DNA of 64,000 nucleotides, from assembly GCA_947623455.1 (NCBI GenBank), contig OX392534.1, forward strand, positions 5,466,001 to 5,530,000, read 5' to 3'. The DNA comes from Mimachlamys varia (taxonomy: Eukaryota; Mollusca; Bivalvia; Pectinida; Pectinidae). Below, piece after piece: positions 10,468 to 18,440 of the stretch. The position numbers and the translations under genes are program-made. Under the pieces are notes generated by a model that saw nothing but the letters and a program-made list of their open reading frames with translations, was not told where the DNA came from and did no database searches. Position 1 is the stretch's first letter; the number at the start of each line of letters is the position of its first letter.

Positions 10468-10859
10468 TTAAAGGCCCAATATACGTAACTTCAGGGAAAT
10501 TTTCGTGATTCTGAAAAATTCTGAAAAAAATCCAGTTTATATCCATGCAAAAATAAGCCTAAACCGAAGTAAATCTGAGCGGTAACTAACAAGAAACTCT
10601 TGACAAAAAAATCCAAAACATTGAAAATAATTCAGGTGGGGCCCACTTCAACAACAAACCGAAGGTAGAAGACGGTTCGAAATGGACGCGTGTTTACAAA
10701 TAGCGTGTTTCAAATGCTGCTGTTTCGGTAACCGCGAAAGAATTCATCTTGAATATTGTTGATATCAGTTAATCTTAACTAAATCTGTAAATATAAAAAG
10801 TTATTAGACTTGATTTTTGCTTCAAGTTTTGCCAAGAGTTACGTATATTGGGCCTTTAA
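10468..10859. mobile_element. MITE with 19-bp TIRs, TTAA at both ends
   Basis: AGGCCCAATATACGTAACT (10472-10490) is perfectly inverted at 10837-10855. TTAA flanks both ends (10468-10471 and 10856-10859). TTAA targets fit piggyBac-like or Kolobok transposases; a TA target (Tc1/mariner) cannot be excluded because the ends are ambiguous. There is no coding sequence inside. Confidence 0.85.
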
Positions 10860-11774
10860 TTGATATTGTTTTAATTCGTGCAGCCTTCCATCGGCTTTGA
10901 TTAATGGTGAGTTACATATAATTCTTACTTATTCTGTTTGAAACTTGTGAAAAAATGGAATTTCATTTCATTGTGAAGTTTACATTACATTGCAAACAGA
11001 GTTTACCGAAAATAGCAATACATGTCTCTTTCGCTCTTCGGAAGTTGAAAGATGTGACGATATTTTCGTACGTTTGTCAGACTGCAAAAAAAAAAAAAAA
11101 AAATGGTTCATGAATCAAATTAATCACTATTCAGACACAGAACACAAATAGTGTATTAAGCAGAACTGCATATTTTAGAGATTTTTTGTTCAATTGGTGA
11201 GGTATTACTTATGTTTTCCGGACGAACTTCCTGTAATTCTTTTGTCCCTTTATGTACAGACGATGGCTAAACCTATAAAATGTTCGTGTATAATGTTAAT
11301 CATGTCACATGTCACATAGTTTGATGAAATATCTACGCTGCAATTGTTGTAATGGTTTATCTGGTAGTGTGTCTGTAGGCCTATAACCGTTGTTCTCTTT
11401 CCAGGGAGAACTTGTTACAGATAGTTTTGGACCTAAACTAGGGTGTTTAGAGTAATTTTACACTTTTGGGGGGTTTAGATCAATGTTCGATATAAATGCC
11501 CCCTCAATGGTCATAAAAGGCTAAAGGTCGGAAAGCTTTCCAGATCGAAAAATCGACCTAAATATTGCATCAAAAATAATATTTCTAGTCGAGGTACTAA
11601 AATACGCTTGGTACCGATGGAAAGATGGATATTTTATTTAGAAAACCTCCTAAATGCACGTGAAATGTATCCTCTTCCTCCAGAAATAATCTCAATTTCC
11701 TCCAAAACCACGCCAAATTTCCGTGTCTCAAAGTTTTCGTCGGCTATCCGGCCAGTTTTTGCATATTCAATGAG
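10860..11774. other. Spacer, no gene seen
   Basis: Contains a poly-A run near 11085-11102. No convincing exon, RNA gene or element ends. Confidence 0.4.
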
Positions 11775-11881
11775 TTTGACGTCACCCCGCGCGCTGGTCT
11801 TTTGCTGTCATTGGATGCCTAAATTTAAAGTAGATAGCCATCCAATGATAGCGAAAGGCCTCCGCGTGCAGTGATGTCAAA
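11775..11881. repeat. Imperfect inverted repeat, 43-bp arms
   Basis: 11775-11817 and 11839-11881 pair, best in TTTGCTGTCATTGGATG versus CATCCAATGATAGCGAAA. The arm ends carry TTGACGTCAC and GTGATGTCAA, CRE-like. An ORF covering it (11608-11874) has no recognisable domain. Confidence 0.6.
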
Positions 11882-12304
11882 ACCCGAGTTAAATGTATAA
11901 ACATATCCGAGAGACGCTAAATGTTATAAACGAATACAAATACGAAACGAAAGCCGGGTTCGCCATCAGAGGAAATCGGCTGCCAAACAAGTGTCGCCAA
12001 CAGCAACCTCAACCTCACGATTACTAGTGAAATGATTATGAAGATACTTAATAATCTGAAAAAAAATCAGAGAATATCAAAGCGTCAACAAAATCCTAAT
12101 CCGAACACAAAATCAATTAAACTAGATGCCAAATAGGAACAAAAGAAAGCCTACGGATACTCTCGAAAAAAAGCACAAGAGAATAAGACCAGGTGTTCCG
12201 GAAGAGTAAGCGTCTTCTGCTTCATCGACGACACACGCCATGTAAATCTTTGTCACATCCAAGTAAATATCAAGTTCTCAAAACGAGAACTGAGTATCAT
12301 AGTC
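11882..12304. other. Spacer left of the gypsy insertion
   Basis: No feature recognised. It ends in the 5-bp target duplication of the retrotransposon. Confidence 0.4.
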
Positions 12305-12309
12305 AATCA
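12305..12309. repeat. Target site duplication, left
   Basis: AATCA, identical to 17292-17296. Confidence 0.95.
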
Positions 12310-12484
12310 TGTAGAGTTCTTATATTGTAGGAAAGCACACCCAACACAAGTACGTCTGAACACCATGCTGTATTACCGGAAGAGACCCACAGCCAGAAAC
12401 GTGACGTCATAACATATACAATGGGAGTGACTATTACACGGATAACATGACGGACTATGTATGAATTAATAACAGGACATTACA
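12310..12484 (-). repeat. 3' LTR of the gypsy element
   Basis: 175 bp, identical to 17117-17291 except at 12407 (T here, C at 17214). The difference lies in TGACGTCA (12402-12409), a perfect CRE/ATF palindrome in this copy. Confidence 0.95.
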
Positions 12485-12498
12485 TCCCTCTTTTTCTT
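12485..12498 (-). promoter_or_regulatory. Polypurine tract
   Basis: On the minus strand AAGAAAAAGAGGGA ends exactly at the 3' LTR; it is the expected primer for plus-strand DNA synthesis. Confidence 0.85.
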
Positions 12499-12931
12499 AA
12501 AGAAATTGATGGACATCAAAATGAAATTTTCTTATTAAATTGAGTTATCAATTATTCAGATGCCATTGGAACACAGTCTATTTAAATTGCATATAATGAG
12601 TATGTGAGAATTAAATTCATTGAATTATAATAATACTGTTTTTGTTATCTGTCCATGATTCAATGTCTAAAATTTCATCGTTGGATTAATAATGACTAGA
12701 ATATCAATACACACTATTTCAAACTGGAGAAACTGGTTCATTACACAAGAAATCAATTAATCATAACAACACTTTAAAAAGTCAGAATTTTACCAGTCAA
12801 ATAAAACTATTTCACTGACACTTCTTGTGTTCAACAAATAAAATACTAAACTACTATAGGCTTAGGATAGACTTCCTGCCTACAGGTAGACTGAGGATTA
12901 TTCTGCCTCACTACACCATCTACCTTGATCC
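12499..12931. other. Untranslated 3' region of the gypsy element
   Basis: About 430 bp between the integrase stop and the polypurine tract, AT-rich. No envelope-like ORF. Confidence 0.7.
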
Positions 12932-14311
12932 CTAACTATATACAACATAGTCTTTGAACCTTTGCGGAATTCTTCTTTCACGGCTGGGACGTTCCATAAG
13001 TGTAGATCCATTATTGGAAACACCATGTGGGATTGACGGTTGTTCATCGGTCAATGTTCGGTCGGAATCCATGACATCATCCAGTTCTGGTTCATCAGAT
13101 TCCTCTGCTTTGATTGGTCCTTTCTCTCCCTCAACTTTTTTGAAAAAGGATGAGTTGCGAGTGATAGTACGTTCACCGCGTTTCGCTGTTACAAGTGATC
13201 CCTTTTTGTTGATTATCTCGTATTTCACAGGGTTGAACGGTGTGGACAGTTTGTTCTTTTTCTCAGCTTTTACAAGCACATGATCACCTGGAATCAGCAC
13301 TGACTCCTTTACTTTGCGTCTTGTGTCCATGTAGTTCTTCATGTATTGTTTTGACTCTGCATCATTTTCTCTGATGTTGTTTGTCTTTCTTTGTTTCACC
13401 ATATATTCTGGAAGCTTTGTTTTGAAGTTCCTGTTGAACAGAGCTTGTGCAGGAGGAACTTTTGTTGTGCCATGAGGCGTTGCTCTGTAATTTCGGAGAA
13501 ATTTAAAAAGTTCTTGCTTCCAATTAAGGTTTTCAGCACTTGCGGAACGAATTGTCTTTCCAATCGTCCTCATAAATCTTTCTGCTTCCCCATTGGCTTG
13601 AGGCCATAAAGGGGTGATTTTCCGATGATGGAAACCAAAGTTCTCTGCGAATTCTTTGAACTCTGCACCTTGAAATGGTGGTCCATTATCAGTTTTCAAT
13701 TCAACCGGGATTCCATATTCTGAGAATATCCTATCCAGTTTCGGGATTGTTGCCCTTGCCGATGTTGATCGAACAATCTCTACAATAGGGAATCGAGAGA
13801 AGTCATCAATTACTACTAGGAGATAGTCACCGTTTGGGAATGGTCCACAGAAATCACATGACAGGTGTGTCCATGGTTGATCTGGGAGCTTAGTCATTTG
13901 CAGTGGTTCACGGCTCGTGTTCGGAGTTGATGCAAGACAAGGTACACAACTCTTGCAGGTTTTTTCAACAAGTTCATTTATTCCAGGAAACCATACCTTT
14001 TCCCTCAATAGTTGTTTAGTCTTCACAATTCCAAGATGTCCTTCATGAGCTATGTTGACTGCCCTTTGCTGTAGGGTAGCTGGAAGAACTATTCTATTTT
14101 GATGAAGAAGGACACTTCCTCCTGAAGTAGGGGCAACGGTTAAGTCATCACGTATTCTCACGAATGGTTTAGACAGTTCAAGATCTAGTGGTTCTTTCCA
14201 CTTGCCTGACAGAACGAGTGATATGACTTCTTGTATCACCGGGTCTTTTGCGGACTCCCTCGCAATGTCCTCAAGCTTCATAGCTTTCGGAACAGAATGA
14301 TGTATGATCAT
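12932..14311 (-). CDS. Integrase part of gypsy Pol, in a separate frame
   Basis: 459 codons. An HHCC zinc-binding domain lies at about residues 89-122. The catalytic core has D153 (in C-D-F-C-G-P), D208 (in K-T-D-N-G) and E244 (in N-G-E-A-E-R), i.e. D...D-x35-E, so all three metal-binding residues are present. A basic C-terminal domain follows (GDHVLVKAEKK and after). The enzyme joins element DNA to host DNA. The ORF overlaps the end of the RT/RNase H ORF by four bases (ATGA). The first residues still belong to the linker normally continuous with RNase H, so the boundary is a frame break at the TATA in 14319-14322 rather than a natural start. Confidence 0.9.
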   Translation of the reverse strand: MIIHHSVPKAMKLEDIARESAKDPVIQEVISLVLSGKWKEPLDLELSKPFVRIRDDLTVAPTSGGSVLLHQNRIVLPATLQQRAVNIAHEGHLGIVKTKQLLREKVWFPGINELVEKTCKSCVPCLASTPNTSREPLQMTKLPDQPWTHLSCDFCGPFPNGDYLLVVIDDFSRFPIVEIVRSTSARATIPKLDRIFSEYGIPVELKTDNGPPFQGAEFKEFAENFGFHHRKITPLWPQANGEAERFMRTIGKTIRSASAENLNWKQELFKFLRNYRATPHGTTKVPPAQALFNRNFKTKLPEYMVKQRKTNNIRENDAESKQYMKNYMDTRRKVKESVLIPGDHVLVKAEKKNKLSTPFNPVKYEIINKKGSLVTAKRGERTITRNSSFFKKVEGEKGPIKAEESDEPELDDVMDSDRTLTDEQPSIPHGVSNNGSTLMERPSRERRIPQRFKDYVVYS

Positions 14312-16647
14312 GTTAAGGTATATTCTTCAGCGACCTTTGAATGACGTAGTGTTCCTGTTGAACGTGTGGGGTGTCTTGACATGAAATCAGCGGGATTTGT
14401 CTTCCCAGGCGTAAACTTTACCAAAAAGTCATATGGCTGTAGCCGGAGTCGCCATCTCTCAATACGCGCTGGCGGTCTATTCTTAGGGTTGTTGAAGATA
14501 GTTTCAAGTGGCTTGTGGTCAGTATACAATGTGAAAGATGAGCCACACAGGTAAAGATGAAAGTGTTCGCACCCCCAGACTATAGCTAACGCTTCCTTCT
14601 CCGTTTGGGAGTATCTTTTCTCAACATCAGACAATGACTTGCTCGCATATTGAATGACCTTTCCTTCTTGAACAAGGATTGCTCCAAGGCCCACAGGACT
14701 AGCGTCCACAATAATTTCTGTCATTTTGGATGCATCAAAATATGCCATAGCATTAGTAGTTAGCTTTGTTTTCAGGTTGTCAAACGAGCGTTGTTCAGTG
14801 TCTGTCCATTTCCATGGTATATCCTTGTGGGTAAGTGCACGTAGAGGGGCTGTTATTGTTGCAAAGTCAGGTATGAAGCGTGCAACGTAGTTCGCTAGAC
14901 CGAGGAGACTACGTATTTCTCCAGGGTTTGTTGGAGCTGTGGCTTCCTTGATTGAGTCCACTTTTTTCGGGTCAGGCGATACACCCTTGGCATTGAATAC
15001 ATAACCGAAAAATTCAATCTCTGTCTTGTTGAATTCACATTTGGACTTGTTTAGTGTAATGTTCTTTTCACGAAGCCTCTGTAGCACCTTGTGTAGTCGT
15101 TCGTCGTGACTTTTGTGATCCTTTGCAAACACAATAATGTCGTCACTTATGTTGCGTACGCCATCAAGCCCTTCGAGGCAATCACGAACGATTGCTTGAA
15201 ACTTCTCTGACGCTGAAGAGATTCCAAAAATAAGCCTCTTGTAGCGGCGTAATCCGATATGCGTTGTGAATGTAGTGATATAACGCGATTCTGGCGCAAG
15301 TTCTACTTGGTGATATCCTGCATTAAGATCAAGCTTTGAGAAAACACATGCACCATTCAAGTCCACAATGACGTCATCAATAGTTGGCGTAATATGACGT
15401 TCTCTCTCCACCGCTTTGTTTGGAAGTCGCATGTCTACACATATTCTGATTTCCTCTGGGTTTTTTGGTTTTGGGGCTACGACAATGGGTGAAACCCATG
15501 GGGTTGGTCCTTCGACCTTTTCAATGATGTCCAACATCTCTAGCCTTTGAAGTTCAGCCTCTACCTTTTGTCGCAGGTGGAAGGGAATCCTGCGGTGTGG
15601 CTGGGCAGTAGGTTGTATAGATTCATCGATGTGTATCTTGGCCTGTACACCCTTGATACATCCTATACCCTCGAATCGGTCCGAGTACTGCTCTATAATG
15701 TCTGAATTTCTTTCAGGTTCGACGACTCGAATGACGGGAATAATTGTAAGTTCCACTGCAGTGTTGTAACTGAGAAGAGAGCCAAAATGTCCTTTTACAA
15801 CATACACCTTGGACCTTGTTTTGTGTCCTTTCCACTCGATAAGGGTTTCAAATGTTCCTTCAACATTTATTTTCTCTGTATTTCCATACGGATAGATTTT
15901 TGTTTTAGTTAGCTCCAGCTTTGGCTTCGGCGACAGCTCAGCATATGTTTGTTGGTCTAGTATATTTATCGTTGCACCAGTGTCCACGATAATGTCTACA
16001 GTGTTGCCATTGTTTAAGCAAACTGATGTTTTGGGCTGACTGGTATGTGTTTTGGTTGATGCCATGAACATGTACCCATCATCGTCCGATTCATCGCTTC
16101 TGTCGACTACAGCTCGCGCTTTGTTACGCGTTGACCTACACATCTTCTGCAGATGTCCCTGCTTTTTACATGCATGACACGTTTTTCCCTTCGCAGGACA
16201 TGGACGACTCTGATTGTGTGGGTATGGCCCACCACAGTTGTAACAAACATTATTTCTGTTTCTAGGGGGTTTATCCCTATAGTCTTGGGACTTCCCTGCT
16301 GTGTCGGGTTGTTTACCTTCGGTATTGGGAGGTTTATCTTGTCTGTACATATGTTTACCTCTACCACGCCCCCTGGAGCGACCTCTGTTATGCTGGCCAC
16401 CCCTTACATACTTGACTTCCTCAGTACTGTTTGGAGTTTCAATTTCCTGGGCTTGCCTTTCACTTATTTCAAATGACCTGGCTAACTTAAGTATATCATT
16501 GAGTGACATATCACCTTCTCGGAGTACACGTCGTCTCAGTCTGGTCGATGTACATGACTGTATAATTTGAGATTTTATTTCTGCATCTATTTGAGTAAAT
16601 TCACAGTTCTCTGTTAATTTCCTTAGCCTCATATGGTAAGTATCCAT
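14308..16647 (-). CDS. Gag C-terminus, protease, reverse transcriptase and RNase H
   Basis: 779 codons. The frame is already open in Gag, so the first ATG is only the first after a break. There is an RG-rich stretch at 88-98. Two zinc knuckles lie at about 135-170 (C-x2-C-x5-H-x5-C, then C-x2-C-x4-H-x4-C), the paired form typical of Mag-lineage Gag. The protease motif is D-T-G-A at 222-225. RT spans about 365-560, with F-S-K-L-D-L at 436-441 and the catalytic I-S-D-D at 500-503, in place of the commoner Y-V/L-D-D but normal in this lineage. RNase H has D648, E685 and D710. Gag, protease and RT share one frame, so no ribosomal frameshift is used between them. Confidence 0.9.
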   Translation of the reverse strand: MDTYHMRLRKLTENCEFTQIDAEIKSQIIQSCTSTRLRRRVLREGDMSLNDILKLARSFEISERQAQEIETPNSTEEVKYVRGGQHNRGRSRGRGRGKHMYRQDKPPNTEGKQPDTAGKSQDYRDKPPRNRNNVCYNCGGPYPHNQSRPCPAKGKTCHACKKQGHLQKMCRSTRNKARAVVDRSDESDDDGYMFMASTKTHTSQPKTSVCLNNGNTVDIIVDTGATINILDQQTYAELSPKPKLELTKTKIYPYGNTEKINVEGTFETLIEWKGHKTRSKVYVVKGHFGSLLSYNTAVELTIIPVIRVVEPERNSDIIEQYSDRFEGIGCIKGVQAKIHIDESIQPTAQPHRRIPFHLRQKVEAELQRLEMLDIIEKVEGPTPWVSPIVVAPKPKNPEEIRICVDMRLPNKAVERERHITPTIDDVIVDLNGACVFSKLDLNAGYHQVELAPESRYITTFTTHIGLRRYKRLIFGISSASEKFQAIVRDCLEGLDGVRNISDDIIVFAKDHKSHDERLHKVLQRLREKNITLNKSKCEFNKTEIEFFGYVFNAKGVSPDPKKVDSIKEATAPTNPGEIRSLLGLANYVARFIPDFATITAPLRALTHKDIPWKWTDTEQRSFDNLKTKLTTNAMAYFDASKMTEIIVDASPVGLGAILVQEGKVIQYASKSLSDVEKRYSQTEKEALAIVWGCEHFHLYLCGSSFTLYTDHKPLETIFNNPKNRPPARIERWRLRLQPYDFLVKFTPGKTNPADFMSRHPTRSTGTLRHSKVAEEYTLT

Positions 16648-16696
16648 TTTCTCTCCTTCTTTCTGTTTTGATTGACGAAATGCATAAATTTCGAAC

Positions 16697-16990
16697 TCAC
16701 GATTTTTTTTTAGGGTTGAAGAATCCGTCTAACGCATCTGTTGCTTGTTTATATGTATCTGCCTCGCTACCATCGTCGGGCTCTGTAACGGGGACTAGCG
16801 TTAGAGTCGAGAAGATTTCATACACCTCTTCACCAGCGTAGTGCAAGAGTAACGCCTTTTGACGTTTGAATGTTGTAACGTTCATCGCTACCATTAGATT
16901 TTTAAATCGATCCTTCCATTTTGTCCATCTAGTGGACGTTGACCCATCTTCGTATGGCCTAAATGGCGGGAAATGTGGGAGGTTATCCAT
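16697..16990 (-). CDS. Gag N-terminal part
   Basis: 97 codons starting MDNLPHFPPF, then W-T-K-W-K-D-R-F at about 22-29, the W-x-x-W/R-x-x-F pattern of Mag-type Gag matrix/capsid starts. The frame ends just after the run of nine A (T9 on the plus strand, 16703-16711), and Gag coding resumes in another frame before 16647. An indel in the homopolymer, either real or a sequencing error, is the simplest explanation. The leader between the 5' LTR and this ATG is 126 nt. Confidence 0.85.
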   Translation of the reverse strand: MDNLPHFPPFRPYEDGSTSTRWTKWKDRFKNLMVAMNVTTFKRQKALLLHYAGEEVYEIFSTLTLVPVTEPDDGSEADTYKQATDALDGFFNPKKKS

Positions 16991-17103
16991 GTTGGGCGCT
17001 TAGCGAAATATCAGTTCAAGTCGAACAGAACGGGGTTTTGGGCGGTTCTGTGACTTACGTTATTAAACATGGGTCACCAGGGTATTATCTTACCACTGTA
17101 CAT

Positions 17104-17115
17104 TCCTCGTCGCCA
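17104..17115 (-). promoter_or_regulatory. Primer binding site, tRNA-Ser(GCT)-like
   Basis: The plus strand reads TCCTCGTCGCCA one base before the 5' LTR. This is identical to the 3' terminus (with CCA) of animal tRNA-Ser(GCT) as I remember it, so the element RNA would pair with that tRNA over 12 bases. Confidence 0.75.
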
Positions 17116-17116
17116 A

Positions 17117-17291
17117 TGTAGAGTTCTTATATTGTAGGAAAGCACACCCAACACAAGTACGTCTGAACACCATGCTGTATTACCGGAAGAGACCCACAGC
17201 CAGAAACGTGACGCCATAACATATACAATGGGAGTGACTATTACACGGATAACATGACGGACTATGTATGAATTAATAACAGGACATTACA
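17117..17291 (-). repeat. 5' LTR of the gypsy element
   Basis: 175 bp. Carries TGACGCCA where the other LTR has TGACGTCA. In element sense, TATAAG lies about 15 bases before the LTR end. Confidence 0.95.
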
Positions 17292-17296
17292 AATCA
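17292..17296. repeat. Target site duplication, right
   Basis: AATCA, matching 12305-12309. Confidence 0.95.
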
Positions 17297-17592
17297 CAAC
17301 AAGTAAACACACTAATGAGCATACTTCAAAACGTCAATCTTCATATGACTTAAAGATACAGAATATTTCTCAATGAGACAAGGATGGCGACCATGAAACT
17401 TGCCCATAGTTCTGATCAACCTGCATCTCTCGAATCCTTGTGTTCTTAGTTTGTTTTCAGGGGGAGCAATACCCACTTTGGGCCGGAACCCTTTTCCCGA
17501 CAGGAGTCACACAGTGATATTTTAAATACTTAATCTCCATTAAAGGAGACGAATTTTTGATAATATCGTACATTAATTGTAAGTATGTAACT
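17297..17592. other. Spacer, no gene seen
   Basis: No recognisable element or exon. Confidence 0.4.
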
Positions 17593-17860
17593 CTGGTAAA
17601 TACTAGCTGCAATATACCGCTCGACTTGAGAGACCTATTCTTTAGCTCGATCGGTTGAAAGTAAGACTAGTACAGTAGCTAGAGGTTCCGGGTTCGAATC
17701 ATAGCGAAGGCATTTAAATAAATAATGACCTATGTTACATATATATATATATGTAGAAGAGGTCATTATTTTTCAATGCCTCCTAGTCTTACGCTCAACC
17801 GATCGAGCTAAAGAGAAGATCTCTCTTGCCGAGCGGTATATTGCAGCTAGTATTTACCAG
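17593..17860. mobile_element. tRNA-derived SINE-like foldback
   Basis: The left arm carries a pol III A-box-like TAGCTCGATCGG (17643-17654) and a B-box GGTTCGAATC (17691-17700), 48 bp apart. The right arm (about 17757-17860) is an inverted copy that keeps CAACCGATCGAGCTA, the inverted A-box region, but lacks about 40 bp including the B-box. Both arms end in CTGGTAAATAC at the outside. A (TA)n stretch lies at the centre. No tRNA cloverleaf can be drawn, so this is a tRNA-derived repeat and not a tRNA gene. Confidence 0.65.
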
Positions 17861-18284
17861 GGCTAGGCCTACAAGTATACAAACTGAAACAGTGCTGGGA
17901 TTTGGTCAGAATTTGAGTCTATATCCCCTCAAAATTTCCTAGGGGAGACCCCCCCCCCCCCTCCACACACACACACATACACACGCCTTTGCATGTGGGG
18001 GCCGCAATACCCTCCAGTCAGGTAGCAGTTAAGGAACAATAATTTTAAGCAAAAAAAAAAAACTTGAAATCCCCCGGCCCAGGTACATTGTACTGGATCC
18101 GCCACTGTTACACCTATAACGCGCGAAAATGCTTGACTAGACGATCAGCTAATATTCAAAGTGTCATTGGTTTGCTCTATTTTGATCAATCATATAAATT
18201 TTCAAGACGTCCCTCTCAAATTATATTGGCCTTTGTCAAAATGCTATATTCTTTTGCGGAAACTTCCTACTTTCACTTTCACAT
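17861..18284. other. Spacer with simple sequence, upstream of the OCIAD-like gene
   Basis: Contains a C-run (about 17949-17962), a CA-rich stretch (about 17965-17982) and an A-run (about 18050-18061). A 98-codon ORF at 18064-18360 has no domain-like features. Confidence 0.5.
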
Positions 18285-18290
18285 TCTTCA

Positions 18291-18342
18291 TTTCCGGTTT
18301 TCATTAACTTTCACTTTACATGATTCGTTTCCGGTTATAAAA
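18291..18342 (+). promoter_or_regulatory. Putative core promoter of the OCIAD-like gene
   Basis: Two copies of TTTCCGGTT (18291-18299 and 18328-18336; ACCGGAAA on the other strand) are ETS/GABP-type sites, frequent at genes for mitochondrial proteins. The second runs straight into TATAAAA (18336-18342). The start codon is 66 nt downstream of the TATA box, leaving room for a start site near 18370 and a short leader. Confidence 0.5.
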
Positions 18343-18407
18343 TACGAAACTGTGGTTTAATTTAGGCAAAGCTGGTCGTTCACAGCAGCTGTACACAAAC
18401 ACACGAG

Positions 18408-18440
18408 ATGTCTGCAGATGAACAAGCACTCCAGATGCAG
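18408..18440 (+). CDS. OCIAD1: OCIAD-like exon 1
   Basis: ATG plus ten codons (M-S-A-D-E-Q-A-L-Q-M-Q), donor CAG/GTAGCT, phase 0. Purine (G) at -3 of the ATG. The start is the least certain part of the gene model, because the exon is so short. Confidence 0.6.

Larger units (their letters stand above)
12310..17291 (-). mobile_element. Ty3/gypsy LTR retrotransposon, Mag lineage, Steamer-like
   Basis: A complete insertion of 4,982 bp on the minus strand. It has 175-bp LTRs (TG...CA), a 5-bp target duplication AATCA (12305-12309, 17292-17296), a tRNA-type primer site, a polypurine tract, and gag-protease-RT-RNase H-integrase in the gypsy order. The LTRs differ at one base in 175, so insertion was recent. 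The size, LTR length, 5-bp duplication and gag-pol arrangement agree with what I recall of Steamer, the Mag-lineage element amplified in soft-shell clam leukaemia. The reading frame is interrupted twice, once in an A9 run and once in a TA run, so this copy as sequenced does not encode one Gag-Pol. No envelope gene is present. Confidence 0.95.

Noticed and set aside
11608..11874. 88-codon ORF
   Set aside because: Runs through an inverted repeat; no domain, no splice sites of note.
12485..12931. Envelope gene that would make the gypsy element a retrovirus
   Set aside because: The region has no ORF of useful length and no signal or membrane segment.
17643..17710. A tRNA gene
   Set aside because: A- and B-box are present but no acceptor or anticodon stem can be drawn; it is embedded in an inverted SINE-like repeat.
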